DNA of 64,000 nt from Sphingobacteriales bacterium (GCA_028288165.1 JAQBOG010000035.1:94327-158326), one strand, 5' to 3'; counted from the first letter of the stretch, positions 24,368 through 33,831 are shown. The notes: a model not told the origin generated them from the sequence alone. Made by a program: numbers and translations.

Positions 24368-26815
24368 CTAATATTTCCTTAAATCGCCCGGAGGTTTTAA
24401 GTTCATCGAAATTTTAGCAAATAATTCATCCGGATTAAAAGGCTTAGTCACGGTATCTGTCATGCCAGCCTCCATGATTTTCCCACGTACTTCCAACATT
24501 GCAGAGGCAGTAAGAGCAATTATGGGAATTTCCTTATAATGAATAGGAGCAAGGTCTCTTATTTGACGAGCAGACTGGTAGCCGTCCATAACAGGCATTT
24601 GCAGATCCATTAAAATCAAATCATACTGTTTCTGTTGCACCATGTCAAATGCAATTAATCCATTTTCGGCAACATCACATTCAATTTCCCACTGTTTCAA
24701 AAATTGCTTAGCAAGCAGCACATTGATCTTATTATCTTCGGCTAATAACACAATGGTTCCTTTTAAGCTTTTCTTAGCATTTGCTGGCTTATTTTGAAGG
24801 TTAATTGTTTTATGATTGCTGTTTTTTAAAGTTATATCAAAATGAAAACAAGAACCTTTTCCAGGTTCGCTATCCAGTTTAATTTCACTTTTGTATAATT
24901 GAGCTAATTTTTTCGAAATAGCTAACCCTAGTCCCGTTCCACCATATTTTCGGGTAGTATCTGAGCTTGCTTGAGTAAAAGAATCAAACACCAAATCTTG
25001 TTTGTCTTTCGGTATTCCGATACCCGTATCACGAACTTCAAAATGAATTAAAGTGCCCTTAGTATCTTGAGAAATTAGTGTGGTTGATATAGTTACTCCA
25101 CCCTCTTCTGTGAATTTAACTGCATTACTGGCTAAGTTTGTTAATATCTGACCAATACGAACCGGATCACCTTTTACCATTTCTGGCAATTCTTCATCTA
25201 TAAGCACTTTTAGCAAAATGCCTTTCTCTTTTGCTTTTTCAATTAATCCACCCTGAATATTATATAGAAGGTCTTTTACATTAAAATCAACGTTTTCTAA
25301 TTCAATTTTACCTGCTTCAATTTTATTATAATCCAGAATGTCGTTTATTAAAACCAATAGATTTTCACCAGAAAAGCGAAGCATTTTTAGATATTCTTGC
25401 TGATCTTCCCGGGCATTTTGCAAAAGTAAATGAGTGAAACCAATCACAGCATTCATGGGGGTACGTATTTCATGGCTCATGGTAGACAAAAATTCGGATT
25501 TAGCAGCAGCAGCTTGTTCTGCTTCCAGTTTGGCTTTTGCTAAGTCTTTATTCTTTCTTTTAAGATTATCTATAAGCGATTTGATGGATGAAATATCAAC
25601 GATTTGAGAAACGAAATACTTAGGTAATCCATTCTCCCTTACTAAGGATACGGTTAGCCTGACAGTGATGATATGACCGCCTTTATGAAAATACCTTTTT
25701 TCCATTTGGTAATTGTCTATCTCCCCCTTTAAAGTTTTTAAAACATACTCCAAGTCTTCATCCAGATCATCGGGATGAGTTATATCCTGAAAGCTACGAG
25801 ATAACAATTCAGTTTGACTATAACCTAACATGATACATAAGGCTGGATTTACATTTAGCCAGGAGCCATTCGGAGCAACCAACGCTATACCTATCGCCGA
25901 GAAATTAAACGCATTAGAAAATGTAGTCTCGCTAATTCGCAGATTGTTCTCGGTTTCACTCCGTTCTACATCAATTTTATTCAAAATGCTGCAGTGATAA
26001 ATGAGATGAGAACAGGATAAAATTATAACAGTAACTACAAGGAGGGCAGTACCAAATTCTGTATTATACAAATGAAAATGTTGACCCATTAATCGTAACA
26101 ATCCAGTTAAAATGGGAACTACGATCATTAAAGGTAAAATTTTACGAGCTAAAATTCCACCTGTTGAATTTTGGATTATGTTTTTTATGAAACCCTGATT
26201 AGGGTGTATAAAAAGGATTGCAACACTGAGGAAAATGAAACAGATACTGGTATTAATTGCCAAAGGCGCACCAATAATGGTATTTTCTATGGGACTTATT
26301 TTAAATAAATAAATACAAATGAAGATTAAGCTGACATATAATGGTAAAATTATAAAGTATTGGGAAAGTGCGGTTATTCGAGACTTTTTACTTTGTGCTG
26401 AAAGGATGGCAAAAACAATAAATACGAAACTAACTATAATAGCTTCGCTCATTTTATTAGCGCCTAATGTACTCTTAAAAAATATGCGGTCTAAAGAAGA
26501 ATCAGCAGAAAAAAAGATAGTCCAAATTAACACCATCATGATAATTGCAATGGAACATAACAGGACATTACTTATACCTTGTTTGCCAGGTAATTTTATA
26601 GTGCTGCGTTTTAATGTTACCCAACTCCCAAGTATAATAAAGTTTAGAGCTGTAAGCGGGTTCATGGGTATGATGCTATTGAACCAGGATTTTAAATTAT
26701 CAATTTCTAGGTACCAACCGCAAAGCACCGAAACCCCTATCAGTACTGGGAAAATGCCAAAAAGAAAGGCATAATTTGAGTAAGGGTTTTTAAAATAAGT
26801 AATTGGTGTGTTCAT
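24368..26815 (-). CDS. Membrane hybrid sensor histidine kinase
   Basis: This 815-residue protein begins with a membrane module of about seven hydrophobic helices (residues 12-275), including YAFLFGIFPVLIGVSVL and FSIILPLYVSLIFICIYLF-type stretches. One PAS unit follows at about 290-410 (FSAIGIALVAPNGSWLNVN, FQDITHPDDL), then a coiled linker. HisKA has His448 in MSHEIRTPMN, and the ATPase domain has ASNAVKF, DTGIGIP and GGTGLGLAI. The C-terminal receiver (689-815) has Asp737 in ILMDLQMPVMDGY and TKPF. It can therefore relay phosphate internally or to a separate partner. The receiver-only gene upstream on the same strand is the nearest candidate. The sensory ligand is unknown. Confidence 0.95.
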   Translation of the reverse strand: MNTPITYFKNPYSNYAFLFGIFPVLIGVSVLCGWYLEIDNLKSWFNSIIPMNPLTALNFIILGSWVTLKRSTIKLPGKQGISNVLLCSIAIIMMVLIWTIFFSADSSLDRIFFKSTLGANKMSEAIIVSFVFIVFAILSAQSKKSRITALSQYFIILPLYVSLIFICIYLFKISPIENTIIGAPLAINTSICFIFLSVAILFIHPNQGFIKNIIQNSTGGILARKILPLMIVVPILTGLLRLMGQHFHLYNTEFGTALLVVTVIILSCSHLIYHCSILNKIDVERSETENNLRISETTFSNAFNFSAIGIALVAPNGSWLNVNPALCIMLGYSQTELLSRSFQDITHPDDLDEDLEYVLKTLKGEIDNYQMEKRYFHKGGHIITVRLTVSLVRENGLPKYFVSQIVDISSIKSLIDNLKRKNKDLAKAKLEAEQAAAAKSEFLSTMSHEIRTPMNAVIGFTHLLLQNAREDQQEYLKMLRFSGENLLVLINDILDYNKIEAGKIELENVDFNVKDLLYNIQGGLIEKAKEKGILLKVLIDEELPEMVKGDPVRIGQILTNLASNAVKFTEEGGVTISTTLISQDTKGTLIHFEVRDTGIGIPKDKQDLVFDSFTQASSDTTRKYGGTGLGLAISKKLAQLYKSEIKLDSEPGKGSCFHFDITLKNSNHKTINLQNKPANAKKSLKGTIVLLAEDNKINVLLAKQFLKQWEIECDVAENGLIAFDMVQQKQYDLILMDLQMPVMDGYQSARQIRDLAPIHYKEIPIIALTASAMLEVRGKIMEAGMTDTVTKPFNPDELFAKISMNLKPPGDLRKY

Positions 26816-26929
26816 GGGCTGTCATTCTAGACGTATTACGTATTCGTATAAATGAGCAATAAGTTACAAACGATGTTGATTGTTTAAGAGACAGACTATC
26901 GAAGCTCGATATTATCCCCGATCGGTAAA

Positions 26930-27080
26930 AAATTAAAGCTGAACCCTAATAGAATCCAGCTTTTATAAAACTACCACTGCCCGAAGGCAGTGGCATAGAC
27001 AACACCTTTGAGCTTGAGAGCGTCGGTATAGATGCTGCCAATTTCTTGGTGCTAAGTTAAACGATGTCGTTTTTAGCACT
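26930..27080 (-). ncRNA. Structured transcript region: three stems, one with a UUCG tetraloop
   Basis: Read on the minus strand, stem 1 (27079-27049) pairs GTGCTAA with TTAGCAC around an inner AAACGA/TCGTTT. Stem 2 (26993-26974) is an 8-bp CCACTGCC/GGCAGTGG closed by TTCG, a very stable tetraloop. Stem 3 (26963-26935) pairs AAAGCTG with CAGCTTT and is followed by AATTTTTT. It lies just after the receiver gene's stop. It may be a terminated 3' UTR, or a small RNA of about 150 nt. I could not match it to a known class such as 6S. Confidence 0.45.
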
Positions 27081-27104
27081 TGGGTCATTTAGTACAGAAC
27101 AAAT

Positions 27105-27488
27105 TTATGCAATTTGTTGTAACACAGTATCTCTGATAATTAAATTTTCAATATTGTTCAGGAGCTTTTGCAAGTCAAAAGGTTTAGCTAAGTAACTATC
27201 ACAGCCATAAATTACATGCATTTCTTGGATAGAGCAATAGCCAGAAAGCAAAATTATAGGCAGGTGTTTGGTGTTTCCATTTCTTTTTAGTTGGGCACAA
27301 ATTTCACCCCCATTTTCGTTCATGAGTAAAAAATCTAACAGTAATAAATCGGGCTTAAACTCATCAATTACTCGAAATAAGTCAGAACTGCTTGATTTTG
27401 TTAGTATTTCATAGCCGCTAGTTTCTAGTGCCTCTTTTAAGACCTCTAATAGGTCAGGATCATCATCTAAAATTAATATTTTCTTCAC
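27105..27488 (-). CDS. Receiver-only response regulator
   Basis: This 127-residue stand-alone receiver has the acidic triad DDD at 8-10, phospho-acceptor Asp52 in LLLLDFLL, Ser82 in ILLSGY and Lys102 in LAKPF. The Asp is followed by FLL rather than the usual MMP, seen in many receiver-only proteins. No output domain follows. It is encoded upstream of the hybrid kinase on the same strand, 289 bp away and separated by structured DNA, so they are probably not one transcript. Confidence 0.92.
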   Translation of the reverse strand: MKKILILDDDPDLLEVLKEALETSGYEILTKSSSSDLFRVIDEFKPDLLLLDFLLMNENGGEICAQLKRNGNTKHLPIILLSGYCSIQEMHVIYGCDSYLAKPFDLQKLLNNIENLIIRDTVLQQIA

Positions 27489-27792
27489 GGGTAAGTATTT
27501 TTTTCATCTGCATACCTACTATTGTGCCAAGTTTGAAGCGTAACTGATATCGTACATGTACTATTAAATAGGCTTATTAAGTGATGTAACAGCATTAGAG
27601 AAGATTTAAGGACAGCATTCTACAAATCAGCGCTTATATATACTTCATATTTCCAATTCTGTTTTGATTAATAAACGAAGAGTACTTGGGTGTATGAAAA
27701 AAATATATGCATTTATTTTAAACTAAATCGATTTTATGGGGTTACCTTTTTTTGTTTGATGTATTAATAAACGGTTTATAATTGGTTAGTTA

Positions 27793-27825
27793 GAGCATCT
27801 TCATTCTCCCCGTTTGAAGATGCTC
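27793..27825 (+). other. 11-bp stem hairpin in the moxR upstream region
   Basis: GAGCATCTTCA at 27793-27803 pairs exactly with TGAAGATGCTC at 27815-27825. It is followed by GCATTTTACAGGG then TTTTTT, so it is a poor intrinsic terminator as it stands. It may terminate a short upstream RNA or be a leader structure. The rest of the 27489-27998 intergenic region is AT-rich and holds the divergent promoters. Confidence 0.5.
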
Positions 27826-27969
27826 GCATTTTACAGGGTTTTTTCTACTTCAATCATCCTTCAAATCCCTAAATAAACGGATTAAAGCATTGTGTTTATT
27901 TAAATGCACTTTTAACATATTTTAACATTAAGGGCGATCTTTTATGTAGATAAAAATCGTTTGTGTGTT

Positions 27970-27977
27970 TAAGTTTG
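27970..27977 (+). promoter_or_regulatory. Possible -7 box (TAAGTTTG) of the moxR-bat operon
   Basis: TAAGTTTG matches the TAnnTTTG consensus 21 bp upstream of the moxR ATG. The -33 region has only TTTATG near 27941, so support is modest. Confidence 0.3.
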
Positions 27978-27998
27978 TCTTTTGAAATTATTAGTCTA

Positions 27999-29054
27999 AT
28001 GGAAGAATTTAATAGTAGTAACTCGCCAGTTTCATCTGATGATGCAGTCGGTATTTCAACATACTCAACCGATATTCGTGCATTAAATGAACGCATAGAA
28101 AAAGAAAGTGCTTTTATTGATCTCTTGAAAATGGAGATGGATAAAGTAATTGTTGGCCAGAAATATATGGTAGAGCGATTATTGATTGGTTTGCTAGCTG
28201 ATGGACATATTTTGTTAGAAGGTGTTCCGGGATTAGCAAAAACATTGGCCATTAATACCTTGGCAAAAGCTATTCAGGTTGATTATAGCCGAATTCAGTT
28301 TACACCAGATTTGCTGCCTGCGGATTTAGTGGGAACCATGATCTATAATCAAAAGAAAGAAGAATTTATTGTTCGTAAAGGCCCAATATTCTCGAATTTT
28401 ATTTTGGCCGATGAAATTAACCGTGCTCCCGCAAAAGTGCAAAGTGCGCTGCTAGAGGCGATGCAGGAAAAACAGGTTACCATTGGAGATAATACTTTCC
28501 AACTTCCAAATCCGTTTTTAGTACTTGCAACACAAAACCCAATTGAGCAGGAGGGGACGTATCCACTTCCGGAAGCTCAGGTGGATCGTTTTATGTTAAA
28601 AGTAGTGATCGGTTATCCTAATAAGGAAGACGAAAAGAAAATTATCCGTGCTAATATCGCACCACAAGGCATGTTAAAACCTAATCCTATTATTCGCCCG
28701 GAAGATATTTTAAAAGCCCGAAAGGTGGTAAGGGAAGTGTATATGGACGAAAAGATTGAGCAATACATTGTAGATATTGTTTTTGCCACCCGCTATCCCG
28801 AACAATACAAATTATCGAATTATAAAAACCTGATCACTTTCGGAGCGTCTCCAAGGGCAAGCATTAGTTTAGCATTGGCTGCAAAAGCTTTTGCGTTCAT
28901 AAAAAGAAGAGGGTATGTAATTCCGGAAGATGTGCGTGCTATTTGCCATGATGTATTACGTCATCGTATCGGCCTGAGTTATGAAGCCGAAGCAGAAAAT
29001 ATCACCACAGAAGAAATTATAACAGGAATTTTAAACGCGATAGAGGTTCCTTAA
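27999..29054 (+). CDS. MoxR-family AAA+ ATPase
   Basis: A GTG upstream would add 12 residues, but ATG 27999 gives MEEFNSSNSP and is preferred, for 351 residues. Walker A is GVPGLAKT at 75-82, Walker B ILADE at 135-139 followed by the MoxR-typical INRAPAKVQSALLEAMQEKQ. ATQNPIEQEGTYPLPEAQ carries sensor 1, and a C-terminal lid follows. MoxR proteins act as chaperones that mature or insert metal or cofactors with von Willebrand A partners. It opens the operon with DUF58 and Bat proteins, its standard setting in Bacteroidota. Confidence 0.95.
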   Translation: MEEFNSSNSPVSSDDAVGISTYSTDIRALNERIEKESAFIDLLKMEMDKVIVGQKYMVERLLIGLLADGHILLEGVPGLAKTLAINTLAKAIQVDYSRIQFTPDLLPADLVGTMIYNQKKEEFIVRKGPIFSNFILADEINRAPAKVQSALLEAMQEKQVTIGDNTFQLPNPFLVLATQNPIEQEGTYPLPEAQVDRFMLKVVIGYPNKEDEKKIIRANIAPQGMLKPNPIIRPEDILKARKVVREVYMDEKIEQYIVDIVFATRYPEQYKLSNYKNLITFGASPRASISLALAAKAFAFIKRRGYVIPEDVRAICHDVLRHRIGLSYEAEAENITTEEIITGILNAIEVP

Positions 29055-29196
29055 GGAGCTATCAGCTGTCAGCTTTGAGCAATCAGCCTTGAGCTGTCAG
29101 CTTTGAGCAATCAGCAACCAGCTTCTAGCACGCGGCACAGGGCTTAGAACTTAGAACTTACAACTTATAACTTATAACTTACAACTTTCCACTCAA
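29055..29196. repeat. Short tandem-like spacer, AGCTGTCAGCTTTGAGC type
   Basis: Units such as CAGCTTTGAGCAATCAGC repeat two to three times, then ACTTATAACTTACAACTT runs occur up to the DUF58 ATG. Related units recur at 36460-36510. It separates moxR from the rest of the operon without a recognisable terminator. Confidence 0.6.
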
Positions 29197-30072
29197 ATGG
29201 ATACCAAAGAACTCCTTAAGAAAGTACGGAAAATTGAGATTAAAACTCGTGGTTTAAGTAATCACCTGTTTTCTGGTGAATATCATTCTGCTTTTAAAGG
29301 AAGAGGAATGGCTTTTAGTGAAGTTCGGGAATACCAGGTTGGGGATGAAATACGAACCATCGATTGGAATGTAACTGCTCGTTTTAATCACCCGTACGTG
29401 AAGGTTTTTGATGAGGAACGAGAACTTACCGTGATGCTGTTGATGGACGTGAGTGGATCTGAAAATTTCGGAACGGTAAACCAGCAAAAACAAGATTTAG
29501 CTACTGAACTTTGCGCTGTATTGGCTTTCTCAGCTATTCAAAACAACGATAAAGTAGGCGTGCTATTTTTTAGCGATAAAGTAGAGAAATTCATTCCTCC
29601 GAAAAAAGGGAGGAGTCATATTTTAATGATCATCCGCGAATTAATTGATTTTAAGCCTGAAAACACGGGAACCAATGTGGCAGAGGCTTTACGGTATTTC
29701 ACCAGTGCAATCAAGAAAAAAAGTACTGCGTTTATCATTTCCGATTTCATTAGTCCCACTTTTGAAAATGAGTTGAAAATCGCCAATAAGAAGCACGATA
29801 TCATAGCCTTGAGATTGTATGATCGGCACGAAGAAGAGTTTCCGAATTTAGGTTTGATTCCTGTAAAGGACGAAGAAACCGGACAAATTTTATGGGTTAA
29901 CACGGGCGATGAAAATGTTAGGAAAAGTTTTAAAGTAGAGGCTTTAAAACGGAATGCCCTGGTGAAGGAAGTTTTCAGAAAATCAGGAGTAGATGCTACA
30001 GATATCGGCACCCACGAATCCTACGTTAAACCATTAATGACATTGTTTAAAAAACGTGAAGGAAGACGGTAA
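29197..30072 (+). CDS. DUF58-domain protein of the Bat operon
   Basis: This 291-residue protein has the DUF58 signature GEVREYQVGDEIRTIDWNVTAR-like core (here SEVREYQVGDEIRTIDWN, about residues 45-62) followed by a von Willebrand A-like fold with LLMDVSGSENFG. It has no signal peptide. DUF58 proteins accompany MoxR in aerotolerance and stress operons and probably dock with its hexamer. It is followed by the next gene with a TAATG overlap, so the two are translationally coupled. Confidence 0.93.
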   Translation: MDTKELLKKVRKIEIKTRGLSNHLFSGEYHSAFKGRGMAFSEVREYQVGDEIRTIDWNVTARFNHPYVKVFDEERELTVMLLMDVSGSENFGTVNQQKQDLATELCAVLAFSAIQNNDKVGVLFFSDKVEKFIPPKKGRSHILMIIRELIDFKPENTGTNVAEALRYFTSAIKKKSTAFIISDFISPTFENELKIANKKHDIIALRLYDRHEEEFPNLGLIPVKDEETGQILWVNTGDENVRKSFKVEALKRNALVKEVFRKSGVDATDIGTHESYVKPLMTLFKKREGRR

Positions 30073-31040
30073 TGAGACCTAAAATAAAATTAATATATCT
30101 CCTAACGCTTATACTTGCAGGTTTTTCCTTCGGACTGAAAGCGCAAACTATTCAGGTGGAGGCTAAGCTTGATACCACATCCATCCCGTTAGGTGATCAA
30201 ACCCAGTTGCATTTAAGTGTGCGTTTCCCTGCTGGTTCTGTAATTGAGTTTCCTCTATTAAAAGATAGCATTGCAGGCAAATTACAACTAGTTAGCACCA
30301 ACAAAGCAGATACCAGTTTTAACAAAGATGATGTAAGTATTCAAACGATCCGTCAAAGCTACACGCTTACTTCCTTTGATCCGGGTACGTATCAGATTCC
30401 CTCATTCATTTTTAAAATAAAAACAGATTCTTTTAAAACGGTCCCACTTACTTTGCAAGTAACTTCGGTTGCTATTGATACTACCAAAGGGATTTATGAC
30501 ATTAAACAGCCTCTTGCTGTTTCTTACACGTTTGCCGATTGGTTAAAAGACAATTGGCATTGGATTGCCCTTGCTTTGGTTCTGATTTCATCAATTGTAG
30601 GGATTCTTTATTATTTGAAAAAGAGATCAAAAAATAAGCCTGCTGTAATGGAGGTGAAAGATACTACGCCAGCACATGTACTAGCGCTGAATAAATTATC
30701 CGCTTTGCGTGATAAAAAATTATGGCAAAATAACTTAGTAAAAGATTATTACAGCGAGCTAAGTGACATTTTACGCGAATATTTAGAGAAACGATATGCT
30801 ATAAAAACACATGAGCAAACCACTGAAGAAATATTTTTAGCATTGAAATATAAGGATCTGGATGTAAGTAGCTGCGAGATTCTGCGTCAAATTTTGGTTT
30901 TGGCAGACTTGGTTAAATTCGCAAAGGAAAAACCTTTACCTGCTGACAACGAGAAGATTATGGATGATGCAGTGAGATTTGTAACACAAACACAAAACAC
31001 ATTTTCGCAAACAACGGCAGAAAGAAATGGACTTGTTTAG
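30072..31040 (+). CDS. Periplasm-facing membrane protein of the Bat operon
   Basis: This 322-residue protein starts with a signal peptide (LIYLLTLILAGFSFGLKAQ), then a beta-sandwich-like exported domain (about 25-150), one membrane helix at about 165-183 (WHWIALALVLISSIVGILYYL) and a charged cytoplasmic tail with SDILREYLEKRYAIKTHEQTTEE. This type appears between DUF58 and BatA in many Bacteroidota and shares its organisation with BatD. It overlaps BatA by 14 bp. It probably links cytoplasmic DUF58/MoxR with periplasmic parts; this is inferred from topology. Confidence 0.85.
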   Translation: MRPKIKLIYLLTLILAGFSFGLKAQTIQVEAKLDTTSIPLGDQTQLHLSVRFPAGSVIEFPLLKDSIAGKLQLVSTNKADTSFNKDDVSIQTIRQSYTLTSFDPGTYQIPSFIFKIKTDSFKTVPLTLQVTSVAIDTTKGIYDIKQPLAVSYTFADWLKDNWHWIALALVLISSIVGILYYLKKRSKNKPAVMEVKDTTPAHVLALNKLSALRDKKLWQNNLVKDYYSELSDILREYLEKRYAIKTHEQTTEEIFLALKYKDLDVSSCEILRQILVLADLVKFAKEKPLPADNEKIMDDAVRFVTQTQNTFSQTTAERNGLV

Positions 31041-32034
31041 AGGATTAGAATTTGCCTACCCAGGGTTTTTCTGGTTATTGTTGATTATCCCTGTGATGAT
31101 GGCTTGGTATGTTTGGCGTGAAAAATTGCTACAGGGAAACCTGAGTATGTCTACCATTAAAGGGTTTTCTATACCTGCTAAAAGTACGATTACCCGGTTT
31201 CGGCATTATGGAATTGTGCTTAGGTCACTGGCCTTTATTGCATTGATTATCGCGTTAGCCCGCCCACAAACCTCTTTAAGCTGGCAAAACACAACCACAG
31301 AAGGTATTGATATCATCATTGCTTCGGATATTTCAGGAAGTATGCTAGCCGAAGATTTTAAACCTAATCGACTGGAAGCTGGAAAAGAAATCGCCATTGA
31401 TTTCATAAAGGATCGTCCTGATGACCGGATTGGTTTGGTAGTTTTTAGTGGAGAAAGCTTCACACAATGCCCTTTAACCATTGATCATGACGTGCTAATC
31501 AACTTATTCAGTGACATTAAAAACGGAATGATTGATGACGGAACAGCCATTGGTATGGGATTAGCAAATGCCGTTAATCGGTTAAAGGACAGCGAAGCAA
31601 AAAGTAAGGTGATTATATTACTTACGGATGGATCTAATAATGCAGGCTCTATTCCACCCATTACAGCTGCAGAAATTGCTAAACAGTTTAATATTCGGGT
31701 GTATACGGTAGGAGTGGGTACGAAAGGATATGCACCTTATCCGGTTCAAAATGTTTTTGGCGAAATAGGATATCAGCGTGTTAAAGTGGATATTGACGAA
31801 GGTACATTAAGTAAAATCGCGGAAACAACAGGTGGTAAATATTTCAGAGCCACAAACAATGAAACCTTGAAAAGCATCTACGAGCAAATAGATAAGCTTG
31901 AAAAAGCAAAGATTGATGTGACTCAATATCGAAAAAAAACCGAAGCCTTTTTGCCGTTCGCTATCATTGCGCTGATATGTTTAATGTTAGAATTTTTATT
32001 AAGGAATACATTGTTTAAAGGAGCCCTAACCTAA
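31027..32034 (+). CDS. batA: Aerotolerance protein BatA, von Willebrand A domain
   Basis: The 335-residue protein has two N-terminal membrane helices (about 12-30 and 62-79), a von Willebrand A domain with a complete MIDAS (Asp101, Ser103, Ser105 in DISGS; LTDGS later) and a C-terminal helix near 312-330. The RPDDRIGLVVFSGESFTQCPLT and GTAIGMGLANAVNRLKDS elements are typical. It presumably binds Mg2+ and protein ligands in the periplasm. The next gene follows after 3 bp and encodes a paralogue. Confidence 0.92.
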   Translation: MDLFRGLEFAYPGFFWLLLIIPVMMAWYVWREKLLQGNLSMSTIKGFSIPAKSTITRFRHYGIVLRSLAFIALIIALARPQTSLSWQNTTTEGIDIIIASDISGSMLAEDFKPNRLEAGKEIAIDFIKDRPDDRIGLVVFSGESFTQCPLTIDHDVLINLFSDIKNGMIDDGTAIGMGLANAVNRLKDSEAKSKVIILLTDGSNNAGSIPPITAAEIAKQFNIRVYTVGVGTKGYAPYPVQNVFGEIGYQRVKVDIDEGTLSKIAETTGGKYFRATNNETLKSIYEQIDKLEKAKIDVTQYRKKTEAFLPFAIIALICLMLEFLLRNTLFKGALT

Positions 32035-32037
32035 TAT

Positions 32038-33075
32038 ATGTTACGTTTTGCATACCATGATTTTTTGTGGGGATTGGCTGCCATCCCCGTTTTAATTTTC
32101 CTTTTTTGGAAAGTTACTCGTTGGAAAAAGAAAGCTATTTCATCATTAGGAGATCTAAAAGTGGTGGGAATAATGATGCCTGATGTTTCATTTTCACGTC
32201 CGTGGATTAAGTTTATTTTTTCCCTTGTGGGATTCACCTTTTTGATCGTGGGTATGGCTGATCCTCAAATTGGATCTAAAATGGAGGAGGGAAAACGAAC
32301 TGGATCTGAGGTGATGGTATTGTTGGATGTTTCTAATAGTATGCTTGCGCAGGATTTGGCACCTGATAGGCTTGAAAATGCCAAACGATCCATTGCACAA
32401 CTTATTGATAGTCTGCATGGCGACCGTTTGGGGATTATAGTTTTTGCCGGACAAGCGTATGTTCAATTACCAGTAACTACCGACTATTCAGCCGCTAAAC
32501 TATTTTTAAATACGATTAATACCGACATCGTTCCAACTCAAGGTACCGCCATTGGTGCTGCCATTGATTTAGGATTGCAATCCCTTGATTTTAAAAACGG
32601 ATTAAGCAAAGCAATGATTGTAATTACTGACGGAGAAAACCATGAAGACGATGCCATTTCATCTGCTAAAAATGCGCTGGAAAAAGATGTTTCTGTTCAC
32701 GTAGTTGGCGTTGGCTCTACAGAAGGCGCACCAATTCCTATTTACAGAGATGGAAAACCGGCAGGTTTTCATTTGGATAGTGCTGGCAATTCGGTTGTGA
32801 GCAAGTTGAATGAGGAGATGTGTAAGGAGATTGCTTCGGCCGGCGGTGGTGCTTATGTGCGGGCATCAAACGCCAATGGTGGTTTGGGTATTGTGATGAA
32901 TCAGATTGAGAAAATGAAGAAGAAAACGTTTGGAACGAAAATGTTTAAAGATTATGAAGATCGGTTTCAGTTCTTTCTGGCAATTGCGCTGATCGCATTT
33001 GTCGTTGAATTTTTTATCTCCAATCGTAAAAATTCGAAGTTGAGTAAGTTGAAATTGTTTGAGGTGAAGTCATGA
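32038..33075 (+). CDS. batB: Aerotolerance protein BatB, von Willebrand A domain
   Basis: A 345-residue paralogue of BatA with the same topology: helices at about 10-27 and 58-76, a MIDAS at Asp97/Ser99/Ser101 (DVSNS) and a C-terminal helix near 315-335. DRLGIIVFAGQAYVQLPVTTDY and GTAIGAAIDLGLQSL are typical of BatB. It overlaps batC by 4 bp (ATGA). BatA and BatB are expected to form a complex. Confidence 0.93.
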   Translation: MLRFAYHDFLWGLAAIPVLIFLFWKVTRWKKKAISSLGDLKVVGIMMPDVSFSRPWIKFIFSLVGFTFLIVGMADPQIGSKMEEGKRTGSEVMVLLDVSNSMLAQDLAPDRLENAKRSIAQLIDSLHGDRLGIIVFAGQAYVQLPVTTDYSAAKLFLNTINTDIVPTQGTAIGAAIDLGLQSLDFKNGLSKAMIVITDGENHEDDAISSAKNALEKDVSVHVVGVGSTEGAPIPIYRDGKPAGFHLDSAGNSVVSKLNEEMCKEIASAGGGAYVRASNANGGLGIVMNQIEKMKKKTFGTKMFKDYEDRFQFFLAIALIAFVVEFFISNRKNSKLSKLKLFEVKS

Positions 33076-33821
33076 AGCAAATTGTTATAGTTATCGGATT
33101 GTTGTTTCAAGCTACTTTGCTGTTTGCTCAAAAAGAAACAAGAGATATCCATAAAGGGAATAAATTGTATCAGCAAGGAAAATTCAAAGAAGCTGAATTG
33201 AACTACCGTAGATCGGTTCAGAAAGCAAACCAAAATCTGGAGGGGAATTTTAATTTAGGAGATGCACTTTATAAACAAAAGAAATTCGCCGAAGCTGGTG
33301 AGCTCTTTAACAAAATTGGATCATCATCTAACAAGAAAGAAGTAACTGCTGGTGCCTATCATAATTTGGGTAATTCACTATTTGAAGCAAAAAAACTTCA
33401 GGAAAGTATTGATGCCTATAAAAAAGCCTTACTCAATAATCCGAAGGATGATCAAACCCGATATAATCTGGCTTATGCACAACAATTACTAAAAAAGCAA
33501 CAGGAACAGAAGAAAAAAGATCAAAATAATAAAGATAAAAACGATCAGAATAAGAAAGATAAAGATCAGAATAAAAAAGATCAGGATAAAAAGGATCAGG
33601 ATAAAAAAGATCAAGACAAGAAAGATCAAGATAAGAAAGATCAAGATAAAAAAGATCAGGATAAAAAAAATCAACAACCTCAAGATCAGCCTAATAAGTT
33701 ATCAAAAGATGATGCAGAACGTATGTTGGAGGCTTTGAATAACGAAGAGCGAAACACCCAAGAAAAATTGAAGAATAAAAAGTTAAAGGGCGTGAAAGTG
33801 AAAATCACCAAAGATTGGTAA
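33072..33821 (+). CDS. batC: TPR protein BatC with Lys-Asp-Gln repeat tail
   Basis: This 249-residue protein has a signal peptide (IVIVIGLLFQATLLFAQ), three or so TPR units at about 25-140 (GNKLYQQGKFKEAELNYR, ALYKQKKFAEAGELF, YHNLGNSLFEAKKLQESIDAY) and a highly charged low-complexity region at about 142-205 built on KKDQD. A basic C-terminus follows. TPRs usually scaffold the Bat complex in the periplasm. The repeat tract is unusually regular at DNA level and may vary in length between strains without breaking the frame. Confidence 0.9.
   Translation: MKQIVIVIGLLFQATLLFAQKETRDIHKGNKLYQQGKFKEAELNYRRSVQKANQNLEGNFNLGDALYKQKKFAEAGELFNKIGSSSNKKEVTAGAYHNLGNSLFEAKKLQESIDAYKKALLNNPKDDQTRYNLAYAQQLLKKQQEQKKKDQNNKDKNDQNKKDKDQNKKDQDKKDQDKKDQDKKDQDKKDQDKKDQDKKNQQPQDQPNKLSKDDAERMLEALNNEERNTQEKLKNKKLKGVKVKITKDW
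33545..33674 (+). repeat. In-frame 15-bp tandem repeat inside batC
   Basis: The unit is GATCAGGATAAAAAA or a close variant, encoding Asp-Gln-Asp-Lys-Lys, repeated about eight times. Because the unit is five codons, gain or loss of copies keeps the frame. Confidence 0.88.
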
Positions 33822-33831
33822 GGTCCCTGTT

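Noticed and set aside
33489..33683. Minus-strand hydrophobic frame of 64 codons
   Set aside because: Antisense of the Lys-Asp-Gln repeat in batC; the Ile/Leu/Phe pattern comes from the repeat.
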